Source: Stenotrophomonas bentonitica
GTDB taxonomy: Bacteria; Pseudomonadota; Gammaproteobacteria; Xanthomonadales; Xanthomonadaceae
NCBI RefSeq assembly: GCF_002887735.1
Contig: NZ_PKQP01000005.1
Location: 62,001 to 126,000 of the forward strand
DNA length: 64,000 bases
Direction of reading: 5' to 3'
Each line of letters starts with the position of its first letter. The stretch's first letter is position 1. Positions 19,299 through 27,284 of this stretch are shown here, one piece after another. A program made the position numbers and the translations under genes. The notes beneath the pieces are model-generated. The model was given only the letters and a program-made list of their open reading frames with translations. It ran no database searches and was not told the origin of the DNA.

Positions 19299-20930
19299 CT
19301 AGCTGAGTATCGACCACACGACTCGGGCGATCTGTCTGGCAATCAAAGGCGGAACTGCATTTCCGACCTGTACAAATTGTTGAGTCCTATTGCCGAGGAA
19401 AACATAGTCGTCCGGGAACGACTGTAGCCGGGCAGCCTCTCTGACCGTGAGACTTCGGCACTGGCGAGGATCCCAATGGATGAACGCGTGACCATCTCTC
19501 GAAAGGTGGCTGGTCACCGTATTTGAAGGCTTGCCCTTGAGCTGAACGCGGAAGCGATCCGAGAACGAACCACTTTCCCAGTTCAAGTGATCAGGCGCGA
19601 GCTTCTTTGGGAAGTCACGGCTGGTCGGTGATCTGTCGTGCTCGCGCGCGAATGCCGCGCAGAAGAGGTAGCGCCCGAGGTCGGATTTCATGTGCCCCCG
19701 AGTCTCATGGTTGAGCACGGAGTGCTGCGAGTCGCTCTTGAGCTGCTTGACGTAAGGGTTGCTGTCCTGGGTGTACTTGATCGAGCCGCGCGGAAGCCCG
19801 CCGGATGGAACAATCGAGCTGAGCTTCTCGATCAGCTCTGGATGGGATTTGCCCAGAATCCGGACCAAGCGATCCCTCTCCGATTCCATGGCCTTCCGCC
19901 ATTCTTCGGGATCGTCCTGTTTGCGGCTCAGTCCGCTTCTCAGCCTGGGAAGCCCCTCGAGGGCTTTCTTTACACTGACCGGCTCTGCGGCATTGAGGCC
20001 GGGCAAGTCCTCGATTCCATCGGGAAGAAGATCTTCCCGGACACCCATGATAATGACCCGGTGTCTCGCCTGTGGAATTCCGTGGTTCTCACACTTGATG
20101 ATGAATGCAGACGGATCCTCCGCGACAAGTTCGCTGGTCCGCTTCTGATTCTCCTCAACGTGGATAGGAAGAAGCACATAGCGATACCCGTTCTTTCCCC
20201 CCTTCTTTTCCCTTTTCAGGGCTGTAGCAGGGTCGGAGAGATCGCGCATGATTGCAGCGAACATCTCCTTGTTGCCAACCTTGGAAGTCAGGATTCCCTT
20301 GACGTTCTCCATGATGAAGACAGCGGGTGAGAACTCGTCAAGAAGACCCAGGTATTGCTTGTAGAGGAAATGCTTCTTGTCGCCCTTTGAGGAGAACCCC
20401 TCCACATGCCGCTGGCGAGCCCGGCCTACGACGGAGTAAGCCTGGCACGGGGGGCCTCCGATGAGGATCATCTTCTCGTACTGATCCTTGACCTCGTTGA
20501 TCCGTGAATAGAGGGCCTGATTGTCCCGCTCTTCTCCCAGGGTGAGGTTGAGCGCTTCTCGCTCGGCTTCAGCCCACAGGTCGCTCCATCGACCGTGTCC
20601 GAAGTGTGTTGCCGGAGGAAGGGCGTCGCCCTTCGCAGTTTCATCCAGATAGTCGTAGTACTCTTGCGGGACCTGGCCTTCCTGCCGGATGAGAAGGCGA
20701 TAGAAGGCCCTGAGACGGAGAGTCGAATGCGCAGACTTCTCCATTTCAGCGGATACCGCGAGTTCGAAGGGGTACTTGGCACCTTCTTCGGGCTTGAAGC
20801 TGCTGAACCCTTCGCCCAGGCCACCGGGGCCGGCAAAGATATCAATTACACCGATGGGCTTACGTACTGCGGTCAAGACGGAGTCTCTGCTAGATGGTTG
20901 ATGTGATGAGCCCGGCTGTTCGGTCAGCAC
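19299..20930 (-). CDS. DNA cytosine-C5 methyltransferase
   Basis: A 543-residue C5 methyltransferase, first gene of the minus-strand island operon. Motif I is DIFAGPGGLGEGF (30-42), motif IV GGPPCQAYS with nucleophile Cys162, motif VI ENVKG (208-212), motif VIII QARHRVIIMG (287-296), motif IX RSLTVREAARLQSFPDDY and motif X QVGNAVPP. It is longer than typical Dcm because of an insert between motifs I and IV and a large target-recognition region. Target sequence unknown. Start uncertain: GTG 20930 gives a 20-residue leader; TTG 20876 begins nearer motif I. Neither has a good ribosome binding site. It is divergent from vsr, whose 5' end it overlaps if GTG is used. Confidence 0.95.
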   Translation of the reverse strand: MLTEQPGSSHQPSSRDSVLTAVRKPIGVIDIFAGPGGLGEGFSSFKPEEGAKYPFELAVSAEMEKSAHSTLRLRAFYRLLIRQEGQVPQEYYDYLDETAKGDALPPATHFGHGRWSDLWAEAEREALNLTLGEERDNQALYSRINEVKDQYEKMILIGGPPCQAYSVVGRARQRHVEGFSSKGDKKHFLYKQYLGLLDEFSPAVFIMENVKGILTSKVGNKEMFAAIMRDLSDPATALKREKKGGKNGYRYVLLPIHVEENQKRTSELVAEDPSAFIIKCENHGIPQARHRVIIMGVREDLLPDGIEDLPGLNAAEPVSVKKALEGLPRLRSGLSRKQDDPEEWRKAMESERDRLVRILGKSHPELIEKLSSIVPSGGLPRGSIKYTQDSNPYVKQLKSDSQHSVLNHETRGHMKSDLGRYLFCAAFAREHDRSPTSRDFPKKLAPDHLNWESGSFSDRFRVQLKGKPSNTVTSHLSRDGHAFIHWDPRQCRSLTVREAARLQSFPDDYVFLGNRTQQFVQVGNAVPPLIARQIARVVWSILS

Positions 20931-21379
20931 TGATGTCGAGAATCAGGGCTAGGAACACTAAGCCGGAGGTCACTGTCCGAAGGCAACTTTGGGCGCGTGG
21001 GTTCCGCTTTCGACTTCATGCGAAGGGCCTCGCAGGAAAGCCTGACCTTGTGCTTCCAAAATGGAAGGCCGCGGTGTTCGTACACGGATGCTTCTGGCAT
21101 CGCCATGAGGGTTGCCCTCTCTTCAGACTGCCGAAGACACGAGCAGACTTCTGGGATGCAAAACTCTCCGCCAATCGACAGCGCGACCTGGCGGTAGTCA
21201 GGTCGCTTCTGGACATGAGCTGGCGCGTGGCAGTTGTATGGGAGTGCGCTATCCGACTCGACTCCAGTGCCGCGAGTGATTGCCTTTCTGAATGGATATC
21301 CAGTGGCCGAAAGGGAATAGAGATCCGGGCCAGCGACGGCACAGTAATCTGTGGAGACTTGGATGGTGGTCAATCGTGA
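20894..21379 (+). CDS. vsr: Very short patch repair endonuclease
   Basis: A 161-residue Vsr endonuclease, which nicks 5' of T in T:G mismatches created by deamination of 5-methylcytosine and so protects sites of the partner methylase. Residues match Escherichia coli Vsr position by position: Asp51 (GKPDLVL), His64 and His69 in VFVHGCFWHRH, and zinc ligands Cys66, His71, Cys74 and Cys118 (VWECA). That alignment supports ATG 20894 as start (MVDVMSPAVRSALMSRIRA). It is divergent from the C5 methyltransferase, the standard partnership. Any promoter must lie inside the methylase 5' region. GC is lower than core genes. Confidence 0.95.
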   Translation: MVDVMSPAVRSALMSRIRARNTKPEVTVRRQLWARGFRFRLHAKGLAGKPDLVLPKWKAAVFVHGCFWHRHEGCPLFRLPKTRADFWDAKLSANRQRDLAVVRSLLDMSWRVAVVWECAIRLDSSAASDCLSEWISSGRKGIEIRASDGTVICGDLDGGQS

Positions 21380-22197
21380 AAAATCCATCTGTCTACGATC
21401 ATTCCCTTGTTCATTTTCGCGTTCAAAAAGGGCGCCGCTCCTGATCCAGGATGTCGGCCCCAATCTGTCTGCGGCAGGGTTCAGTGCTCCACTCTGAATG
21501 CCTGAGCCGCGCCCCCCGACGCATGACGGGATCATACCAGGGTAGAAGCCCCTGTCGCTGATTCTTTAGTCGCGCCGGGTGCCCATAGGAGCAATTGCCT
21601 AATGCCTGAGCCGCTGGAGTCAGCCGCTGAGCCGCTTGGCGTCGACACACTCATGCCGCCGAACTTGCTGCGCCACAGATAGTACGAAGCCTCGCTGAAG
21701 CCTTGCTGGCGGCACAGGACTTTGATGGCCATGCGCGCCTCAACTTCGCGCAGGAAGCCGATGATCTGTTCCTCGGAAAGGCGTTCTTCACGTCCGATCT
21801 CCCTGTCATTGAGGATTGGACTCCAAATTGTTGCGCTACTCAAACTCGGGCGCGTCGGCCCTTGCAATCATCGTGGCCGGTAGCACTAGCAGCGGCAGCA
21901 GTGCTTACCGGTTCCCTCTTCACTGGCATCAGCGTAATAGCAGTAGTCAGCGTCGGCGATCCTGCCTTCTTCCCGAAGCACAAGCGCTCTTCAGCTGACA
22001 CCAGCTTCATGCTGCATGGCAGCCGCGGCCCCGTCCTGGCGACTACATGGCCTGTGGCTGCACCCACCCTCCCGCCCTGCTACCATTCCCCCGCAAACCC
22101 AGCCAGCCCACCCAGCGCAGACAGATGCGGGGCCGGCCGTCACATGTACGGCCCAGCGAGCCAGGACACCCTCCCGTGCCTCTTCAAGGAAGCTCGC
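21380..22197. other. Island right boundary: degenerate mobile-element sequence
   Basis: About 820 bp without an intact gene between vsr and the YncE-like gene. It contains the IS3 orfA fragment (listed separately), a 14-bp direct repeat AATGCCTGAGCCGC at 21497-21510 and 21601-21614, and, at 21860-22000, a plus-strand hydrophobic open frame (VALAAAAVLTGSLFTGISV) with no start signal that I cannot assign. GC rises from island to core level across it. Confidence 0.6.
21628..21783 (-). pseudogene. IS3 family transposase orfA fragment
   Basis: The minus strand encodes RLSEEQIIGFLREVEARM, then CRQQGFSEASYYLWRSKFGG and MSVS, the conserved N-terminal helix-turn-helix of IS3-type OrfA (normally about 90 residues, followed by OrfB). 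After MSVS the expected DAKRL continues in the -1 frame, showing a one-base deletion near 21642, and similarity ends about 21628. No OrfB or terminal inverted repeats are visible, so this is an eroded remnant marking the island edge. Confidence 0.8.
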
Positions 22198-23337
22198 ATG
22201 CTCTGCAATTCCGTAATCCGCTCGGCCGCCCTGGCCTTCGCCATCTCCCTGAGCCTTGGCGCCCCGTCCGCGTTCGCCGCCGAACAGACCACCGCATCCG
22301 CCAGCACCGCCGCTGTCCAGCGCAAAGCGGTCGCTCAAGGCCTCTATGAGCTGGCCTTCAGCCCCAAGCAGAACGCCGTGTTCGTTGCCTCCTCGGGCGG
22401 CTTCGGCGACGCCGCCGGTCCGTCCCAGGTGCTGCGCCTGAATCCGGAAACCCTGGCCGTCGAAACCGCCATCCCGCTGGAGCGCAAGGCGTTCGGTGTG
22501 GTGCTGGACGATGCCAACGACCGCCTGTACGTCGGCAACACCGTCGATACCTCGGTCACCGTGGTCGACACTGCCACCAATAAATCGGTCGGCATCGTGC
22601 AGTTGATGGAGAAGAAGGTCGGCAAGGACGGCAAGGCCGCCTACACCCACGATCTGCGCGAGCTGGTCGTTGATGGCGCCAACAACCGGCTGTACGTCAC
22701 CGGTCACTCGGGTGAGGGCAGCGTGCTGTTCGTAGTGGACACGCAGTCGCTGAAGGTCATCAACACCATTCCGGGTCTGGGCAACGCCAAGGCACCGGGT
22801 CTGGCGCTGGATGCCAAGGCCAAGCGCGTCTACACCTCCAACCTGCTGGCCGAGCTCGTCACCGTCGGCACCGATAGCGGCAAGGTCGAGCAGCGCTTCA
22901 AGGTCAGTGCCGAGCAGCCGATGAACATCGCGCTGGATCCGGCCGGCAAGCGCCTGTTCGTGACCGACCAGGGCTCGGAAATGATCCGCAAGTACCAGGC
23001 CAGCAGCTCGGGCTTCGAATCGAAGCATCCGGGCCAGCGTGTGCTGGTGCTGGACCGCACCACCGGCAAGGAACTGGCCAGCATTCCGACCGATGCCGGC
23101 CCGCTGGGCATCCTGCTGGATGCACCACGCAAGCGTCTGTACGTGACCAACCGCGATGGCGGCACCGTCACCGCGTACAACAGCGACACCTACAAGCAGG
23201 TGGCGACGTACGCGGTGCCGACGCATCCGAACAGCCTGGCGCTGGACGCGAAGAAGAACGTGCTGTACGTGACCGTCAAGAACGGTGACAGCGAGCCGAA
23301 GGGCAGTGAAGAGTCTGTTGCTCGGATTGCGCTCTAA
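22198..23337 (+). CDS. YncE-like periplasmic beta-propeller protein
   Basis: A 379-residue secreted protein. The signal peptide ends at AFA-AEQ (cleavage after about residue 27). The rest is a seven-bladed propeller of about 45-residue YVTN-type repeats: NDRLYVGNTVDTSVTVVDT, NNRLYVTGHS, AKRVYTSNLL, GKRLFVTDQG, RKRLYVTNRDGGTVTAY, KNVLYVTVKNG. Related YncE in Escherichia coli binds DNA weakly and is iron-regulated; many family members are scaffold proteins of unknown role. The ATG at 22198 has AAGGA 7 bases upstream and a signal peptide directly after it, so longer in-frame extensions upstream are not used. A terminator hairpin follows. No TonB receptor or other partner is adjacent. Confidence 0.9.
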   Translation: MLCNSVIRSAALAFAISLSLGAPSAFAAEQTTASASTAAVQRKAVAQGLYELAFSPKQNAVFVASSGGFGDAAGPSQVLRLNPETLAVETAIPLERKAFGVVLDDANDRLYVGNTVDTSVTVVDTATNKSVGIVQLMEKKVGKDGKAAYTHDLRELVVDGANNRLYVTGHSGEGSVLFVVDTQSLKVINTIPGLGNAKAPGLALDAKAKRVYTSNLLAELVTVGTDSGKVEQRFKVSAEQPMNIALDPAGKRLFVTDQGSEMIRKYQASSSGFESKHPGQRVLVLDRTTGKELASIPTDAGPLGILLDAPRKRLYVTNRDGGTVTAYNSDTYKQVATYAVPTHPNSLALDAKKNVLYVTVKNGDSEPKGSEESVARIAL

Positions 23338-23359
23338 CGCACTGCAGCTGGAACAGGGA

Positions 23360-23384
23360 CCGGCCGCCTGGGGCGGCCGGTTTC
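23360..23384 (+). terminator. Terminator after the YncE-like gene
   Basis: A 9-bp perfect stem CCGGCCGCC / GGCGGCCGG with a TGG loop at 23360-23380, followed by a short TTT, 22 bases after the stop. Confidence 0.7.
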
Positions 23385-23462
23385 GTATGCGTTGCACTGG
23401 ATGGACTGTTCCCGCGTAGGCCATGATGCGAGACTGGCGCAACGCCCGCGGTATTCGTACGC

Positions 23463-23840
23463 ATGAACAGATCAAGGATGGCAGTTAGACGTATCTCGAC
23501 GCACGAGATAGACGTGGTCAGGCGCGCTGTGCAGTCCGCGCCGGTGGAAGGCATACAGCTCCCTTCATTGGAAAACTTGGAATCCCTCAACGTAGTCAGC
23601 CGTTGTGGCTGCGGTTGCGCATCCGTGGACTTCAGGCTCCTAGGAGCGGGAGAGATCGCCGAGGTGGTTGCCGACGCAATCGGCGAGACATCCAGCGGCG
23701 AAGAGGTGGACGTGCTTGTCTTTGGCCTCAACGGCCGTATTACCGGCCTGGAGATCGTGGGGTACTCGGATTCTCCGGCGGACCTGCCCATTGCGTCGAC
23801 GGTGCGTCGTCAGATGGGATTTGACGACCAACGTCAATGA
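23463..23840 (+). CDS. Hypothetical small protein with a CGCGC cysteine motif
   Basis: A 125-residue soluble protein. The N-terminus is charged (MAVRRISTHEIDVVRRAVQ), the middle has VVSRCGCGCASVDFRL (about 45-60) with three closely spaced cysteines, and the C-terminal half alternates acidic and hydrophobic residues (EEVDVLVFGLNGRITGLEIVGYS). I do not recognise a named family. Such composition is seen in orphan immunity-like proteins, but no toxin is adjacent. Start could also be ATG 23478 (MAVRR). Codon use is less GC-biased than its neighbours, suggesting transfer. Confidence 0.6.
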   Translation: MNRSRMAVRRISTHEIDVVRRAVQSAPVEGIQLPSLENLESLNVVSRCGCGCASVDFRLLGAGEIAEVVADAIGETSSGEEVDVLVFGLNGRITGLEIVGYSDSPADLPIASTVRRQMGFDDQRQ

Positions 23841-23888
23841 ATCGTGGCATGAGCACTTTCTGAGACGCCTATCTGTGCGACGCCCTGC

Positions 23889-24119
23889 CTACGGAACCGC
23901 ACGGCCACGAAGCAACACATAGCTGGCGCAGCTCGCACAACGCTCGGTCAACGGGGTCTGCCGCAGTGCAGCGCTCAGCGCCGCTCGGGATGCAGGGTGC
24001 CCACCCAGGCCATGCAGCAGCAGGGTGACAGCCAGCCCGCAGCAGGCGCCCTCGGCAGGGCCGGGCAGCCCGTCAGGCGTGCCGGTAGCAGCCTCCGGCG
24101 TGATCTCACGACAATCCAT
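23889..24119 (-). CDS. Possible small hypothetical protein
   Basis: A 76-residue frame starting MDCREITPEAATGTP, with a central hydrophobic segment (CCGLAVTLLLHGLGG) and two C-terminal cysteines (TERCASCASYVLL). It might be a small membrane-associated protein. Coding status is uncertain; an upstream in-frame ATG at 24155 exists. No homologous family recognised. Confidence 0.35.
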   Translation of the reverse strand: MDCREITPEAATGTPDGLPGPAEGACCGLAVTLLLHGLGGHPASRAALSAALRQTPLTERCASCASYVLLRGRAVP

Positions 24120-24346
24120 GTACCGGCTCCCACTTTCGACGATGCCCCATCGCAACTATCGTCCTGAGATGTCGCAGATCCTGAGATCGTGGCCTCTGAT
24201 TCCTCCCTCTCACCTGTGAACACCCCGGCCGGCATCAGTCAGCCCTGTGCACGTCACGTCAGCGACATCGCGCTTTCTTTCACGGCTCACCCAACCCCCT
24301 CTCCCTAGGATCGAACTTTCCTTCCTCATCGCTCCAAGGAGTTCCC

Positions 24347-25159
24347 ATGGCTGCTTCCCGCGTTCGCCTGCACGTTGAAGATTCCGGTGGTACCGGTCGC
24401 CCGGTGGTCCTGATCCATGGCTGGCCGCTGTCGGCCGAATCGTGGAAGGCCCAGGTCCCCGCACTGCGTGATGCGGGCTACCGCGTGGTGGCCTACGACC
24501 GCCGTGGTTTCGGGCGCTCGGACAAGCCGGCCGATGGCTACGAGTACGACACGCTCGCCGATGATCTGGCCGGTGTGATCGAGGATCTCGACCTGAAGGA
24601 CACCACCCTGGTCGGCTTCTCCATGGGCGGTGGTGAAGTGGCGCGCTACGCCGCCAAGCACGGCGAATCGCGCCTGCACAGCGTGGTGTTCGCCTCGGCG
24701 GTGCCGCCGTACATGCTCAAGACCAGCGACAACCCCGAGGGCCCGCTGACCCAGGAAAAAGCCGATGAAATGCGCGCGGGCCTGGAGAAGGATCGTGACA
24801 CGTTCTTCGATGGCTTCACCAAGGATTTTTTCAGCGCCAACGGCGAGCTGAAGGTGAGCGAGGAAGAGCGCCAGGCCGCGATCACGCTCTGCAGGCAGTC
24901 CGACCAGACCGCTGCGCTGGGCTGCATGAAGGCCTTCGGCACGACCGACTTCCGCAGCGACCTCAAGAAGGTGACGGTGCCGACCCTGGTGCTGCACGGT
25001 GACAGCGATGGCACGGTCCCGTTCGAGGGATCGGGCAAGCGCACCCATGCGGCCATCGCCGGCAGTGAGGTGGTGGTGCTGAAGAACGCGCCGCATGGCT
25101 GCAATGCCAGCCACGCCGATGCGTTCAACAAGGCGCTTCTGGACTTCCTGAAGAAGTGA
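24347..25159 (+). CDS. Alpha/beta hydrolase, non-heme chloroperoxidase/arylesterase type
   Basis: A 270-residue alpha/beta hydrolase. It has the HGWP oxyanion segment (24-27), YDRRGFGRSDKP, the nucleophile elbow GFSMGG with Ser92, Asp221 in HGDSDGTVP, and His250 in NAPHG, a full catalytic triad. These match cofactor-free haloperoxidase/esterase enzymes, which hydrolyse esters and, with an organic acid and peroxide, act as perhydrolases. No signal peptide, so cytoplasmic. Substrate unknown. AAGGAG lies 6 bases before the ATG. Monocistronic, in ordinary high-GC sequence. Confidence 0.9.
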   Translation: MAASRVRLHVEDSGGTGRPVVLIHGWPLSAESWKAQVPALRDAGYRVVAYDRRGFGRSDKPADGYEYDTLADDLAGVIEDLDLKDTTLVGFSMGGGEVARYAAKHGESRLHSVVFASAVPPYMLKTSDNPEGPLTQEKADEMRAGLEKDRDTFFDGFTKDFFSANGELKVSEEERQAAITLCRQSDQTAALGCMKAFGTTDFRSDLKKVTVPTLVLHGDSDGTVPFEGSGKRTHAAIAGSEVVVLKNAPHGCNASHADAFNKALLDFLKK

Positions 25160-25273
25160 GTCGCAGCTCGCTCTTCGCAGTACGCGCCCGGCACGTTGCG
25201 ATGACGTGTCGGGCGTTCTTGTACGCTGCACCGGCTTAGCGCGAATGCAACGCTACTCCACACGAGACCACCC

Positions 25274-25450
25274 ATGCGCCAGTCCCAGACACCGCCCTGG
25301 AAGAAGCCCAGTCCCAATGGGAAGAAAAAGTCGCAGCCGCTCTCCGAGGCGCAGAAACATGCGGCACGTCAGCGTGCCGAGGAGAACGGGCGGCGCTATC
25401 CCAATCTGGTCGACAACATGTGGGCGGCCAAACTGCCACGCGGCAGTTGA
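25274..25450 (+). CDS. Small basic protein (58 residues)
   Basis: ATG at 25274 to TGA at 25450 encodes MRQSQTPPWKKPSPNGKKK, an LSEAQKHAARQRAEENGRR helix and the C-terminus YPNLVDNMWAAKLPRGS. Codon use is like the core genes, the frame is full of third-position GC, and the C-terminal YPNLVDNM motif looks conserved among Xanthomonadaceae small proteins from memory. It ends 12 bp before the convergent methyltransferase. Highly basic; might bind nucleic acid, but function is unknown. Confidence 0.65.
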   Translation: MRQSQTPPWKKPSPNGKKKSQPLSEAQKHAARQRAEENGRRYPNLVDNMWAAKLPRGS

Positions 25451-25462
25451 CCAGCCCCTTGC

Positions 25463-26425
25463 TCAGCGCTTGACCGCGAGCACCCCGTCCATCGCCAGCT
25501 CGGCCTTGAAGCCTGCCTTTTCCAGCCGCTTGGCGACCTCGCGCGGCACATCGCGGCCGCTGGTCAGCTTGTTCGGCGCACCGGTGTAGTGGAACATCCG
25601 GCCGCCCTTGCGGATGACGCGCGCGAGCTGGTCGTAGAACACCTGTGAATACAGTTCGCCGGCGATGCCGAAACGCGGCGGATCGTGCAGGATCGCATCG
25701 ACCGAGGCCGTCTCCAGCCCTTCGATCTCCTGCGACACGTCACCTTGGCTCAGCGCCAGCCGACCGCCGCTGCTTTCCGCGTCCGGATCGGGCGACCACG
25801 GATTGAGCGTGCGCAGCCACAGCACATCCGGATCTTTCTCGAACGAGCGGATACGGGTGACCCCGCCTTCCAGGCAGCACGCGGCGAAGTAGCCCAGGCC
25901 GCCGCAGGTATCCAGCACGGTCTTGCCGGCTGGCGCGATCAACGCGACCTTGCGGCGGGCATCCTCGAACGGGGAGACCTGCGCGCTGGGCAGCATCTTG
26001 ATGCCGTCGATCTCGAAGGTCGGCGCGTCCCAGTCGGTTGGCACCAGCTTGATCAGCGCCGAGCCGAAGCGCGAGATCGCCAGGAATTCCTCGCCGTCCC
26101 AGTAGTACAGGGTGCGGTCCTTGGTCTTGCCGGGATAGGCGTAGGTCTCACCCTTCCACTGCCAGTGGTCGGCCGCCAGCGTGGCGGTGCCGGTGGAGCG
26201 GCCGAGGTCGAGCGAGCCGGTCCATTCCCCGGTGCCGGCATCGCGGGCGCGGGTCAGGCTCTCGGCGAGCGGGCGGGTCAGCAGGGGGCCGGTGTAATGG
26301 GGCACGGGATCCAGGGCCGCGGCGCAGGCGCCAGGCGGTATGTCAGTCAGGGGTGGGCATCGTACCTGAGAAGGTGGAGACGCCGCCTGACTGGACGTCC
26401 GCCTTGCATTCCGGTGCCACATCAA
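25463..26425 (-). CDS. Class I SAM-dependent methyltransferase (COG2521-like)
   Basis: A Rossmann methyltransferase of up to 320 residues. SAM-binding motif I is VLDTCGGLGYFA (about 169-180), an acidic SAM-ribose residue follows in RIRSFEKDPDVLWL, and motif IV is ILHDPPRFG, where DPPR resembles the catalytic (N/D)PP(Y/F) of amino-methyltransferases. This pattern matches the COG2521-type predicted methyltransferases. The N-terminal domain (about 40-150) is an additional substrate domain. The start is uncertain: the first 40 residues look non-conserved, and GTG 26305 (VPHYTGPLLTRPLAES) is a good alternative. Substrate unknown, possibly RNA or protein. Confidence 0.82.
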   Translation of the reverse strand: MMWHRNARRTSSQAASPPSQVRCPPLTDIPPGACAAALDPVPHYTGPLLTRPLAESLTRARDAGTGEWTGSLDLGRSTGTATLAADHWQWKGETYAYPGKTKDRTLYYWDGEEFLAISRFGSALIKLVPTDWDAPTFEIDGIKMLPSAQVSPFEDARRKVALIAPAGKTVLDTCGGLGYFAACCLEGGVTRIRSFEKDPDVLWLRTLNPWSPDPDAESSGGRLALSQGDVSQEIEGLETASVDAILHDPPRFGIAGELYSQVFYDQLARVIRKGGRMFHYTGAPNKLTSGRDVPREVAKRLEKAGFKAELAMDGVLAVKR

Positions 26426-26486
26426 CCTTCAGTGGGCCGCCAACCAAGTCGGGTCAAGAGGCGACTTGGACGCCCAGTCGGGGTAG

Positions 26487-27023
26487 CTATCGATAGCGCT
26501 TGTTGCCCCCTGACGTTATGCAGTATCGACCTCCCCTCGGCCCAAAGCAGTTGTTGGAAGAGGAACAGGGGCAACCGCTCCCGGAAGAGAATGATGTCCT
26601 TGAGGCACTGGGCGCCGGACCTGCATCCCTTGCGCTGCGAGAGGCGCGCGCGGACGTCTTGCTAGCGCAACCGGGAGCAGCGCACAGGCGTTCAGACGAG
26701 ACCCACTTCATCGGCTTCCCGTCGGCTGATATGCGTACCCACGAAGCATCTTGACCATGCACCGTGACGCTGTCCGAGCGTCTGAGTTTTCCCACCACTT
26801 TCCCGTTTGGTGACGAACGAACGTTGAGAGCGTCGGCATCAACATATCGCTCTTCCAGGTCGGGTTCGGCAGCGACTGGCAATTGAGAAACTGCAATTGA
26901 CTGCTGCGGTTCCGAAAGCTGTCGCGGTACGTCTTCACTCTTGCGGCTGCAAAGCCCGACCAGCACCGCGAAGAACGCAACGACTACGAATCCTGGCCCG
27001 TTTCCAGATCGCTTCCTTGTCAT
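26487..27023 (-). CDS. Membrane-anchored SH3 domain protein with Cys-rich GPRGGRYC tail
   Basis: A 178-residue protein. Residues about 10-25 are a single membrane segment (GFVVVAFFAVLVGLC). A bacterial SH3 domain spans about 58-114 (RYVDADALNVRSSPNGKVVG through MKWVSSERLC). After a Ser/Ala-rich linker, the C-terminus CPCSSSNNCFGPRGGRYC and SGGNKRYR (151-178) is a short Cys-rich motif. The topology predicts a periplasmic SH3 that may bind peptidoglycan. ATG 27023 is preceded by GAGGAAG at 5 bases; upstream in-frame codons are not supported. GC is lower than the flanks, so acquired DNA is likely. Exact role unknown. Confidence 0.8.
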   Translation of the reverse strand: MTRKRSGNGPGFVVVAFFAVLVGLCSRKSEDVPRQLSEPQQSIAVSQLPVAAEPDLEERYVDADALNVRSSPNGKVVGKLRRSDSVTVHGQDASWVRISADGKPMKWVSSERLCAAPGCASKTSARASRSARDAGPAPSASRTSFSSGSGCPCSSSNNCFGPRGGRYCITSGGNKRYR

Positions 27024-27237
27024 TTGACTTCCTCTTCCTTGCCTCGTGGCGTCAAAGTGCCAGCTGCCACCGATGCCACCGTGGACCCGTTCACATGCGG
27101 GCCTGTCCAGAACCCTCGTCCTGGGACGAGACCTGCAGTGTGTGCCAGCAACCCGGCGGCTAAAGACGGAACTTGGACGACTGTGTTGTGGACACAATTC
27201 TGACCCACTTTCCCGTATGTGGAGGACCATAGCCTGT

Positions 27238-27258
27238 GTAGTGGGCTGATCGCCACCC
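27238..27258 (+). repeat. REP-like GTAG-headed hairpin upstream of RAYT
   Basis: GTAG followed by TGGGC-TGATC-GCCAC, an imperfect hairpin with one bulge, 27 bases before the RAYT start. RAYT genes are usually flanked by the REP sequences they process; the short length makes this a tentative assignment. Confidence 0.45.
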
Positions 27259-27284
27259 GTGGTGAGGCCACCCACACTGGAGCC

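Noticed and set aside
7616..21379. Assignment to BREX, DISARM, Dnd or Zorya
   Set aside because: No PglZ, PglX, DrmA/B, DndCDE or ZorA/B signatures; only the DGQHR-like protein resembles DndB, which is not enough.
21703..22197. N-terminal extension of the YncE-like gene
   Set aside because: The signal peptide and ribosome binding site place the start at 22198; the upstream frame crosses the IS remnant.
27185..27237. Possible insertion-sequence end (GTGGACACAATTCTGACCC)
   Set aside because: It resembles IS ends from memory, but no transposase, matching inverted repeat or target duplication is visible.
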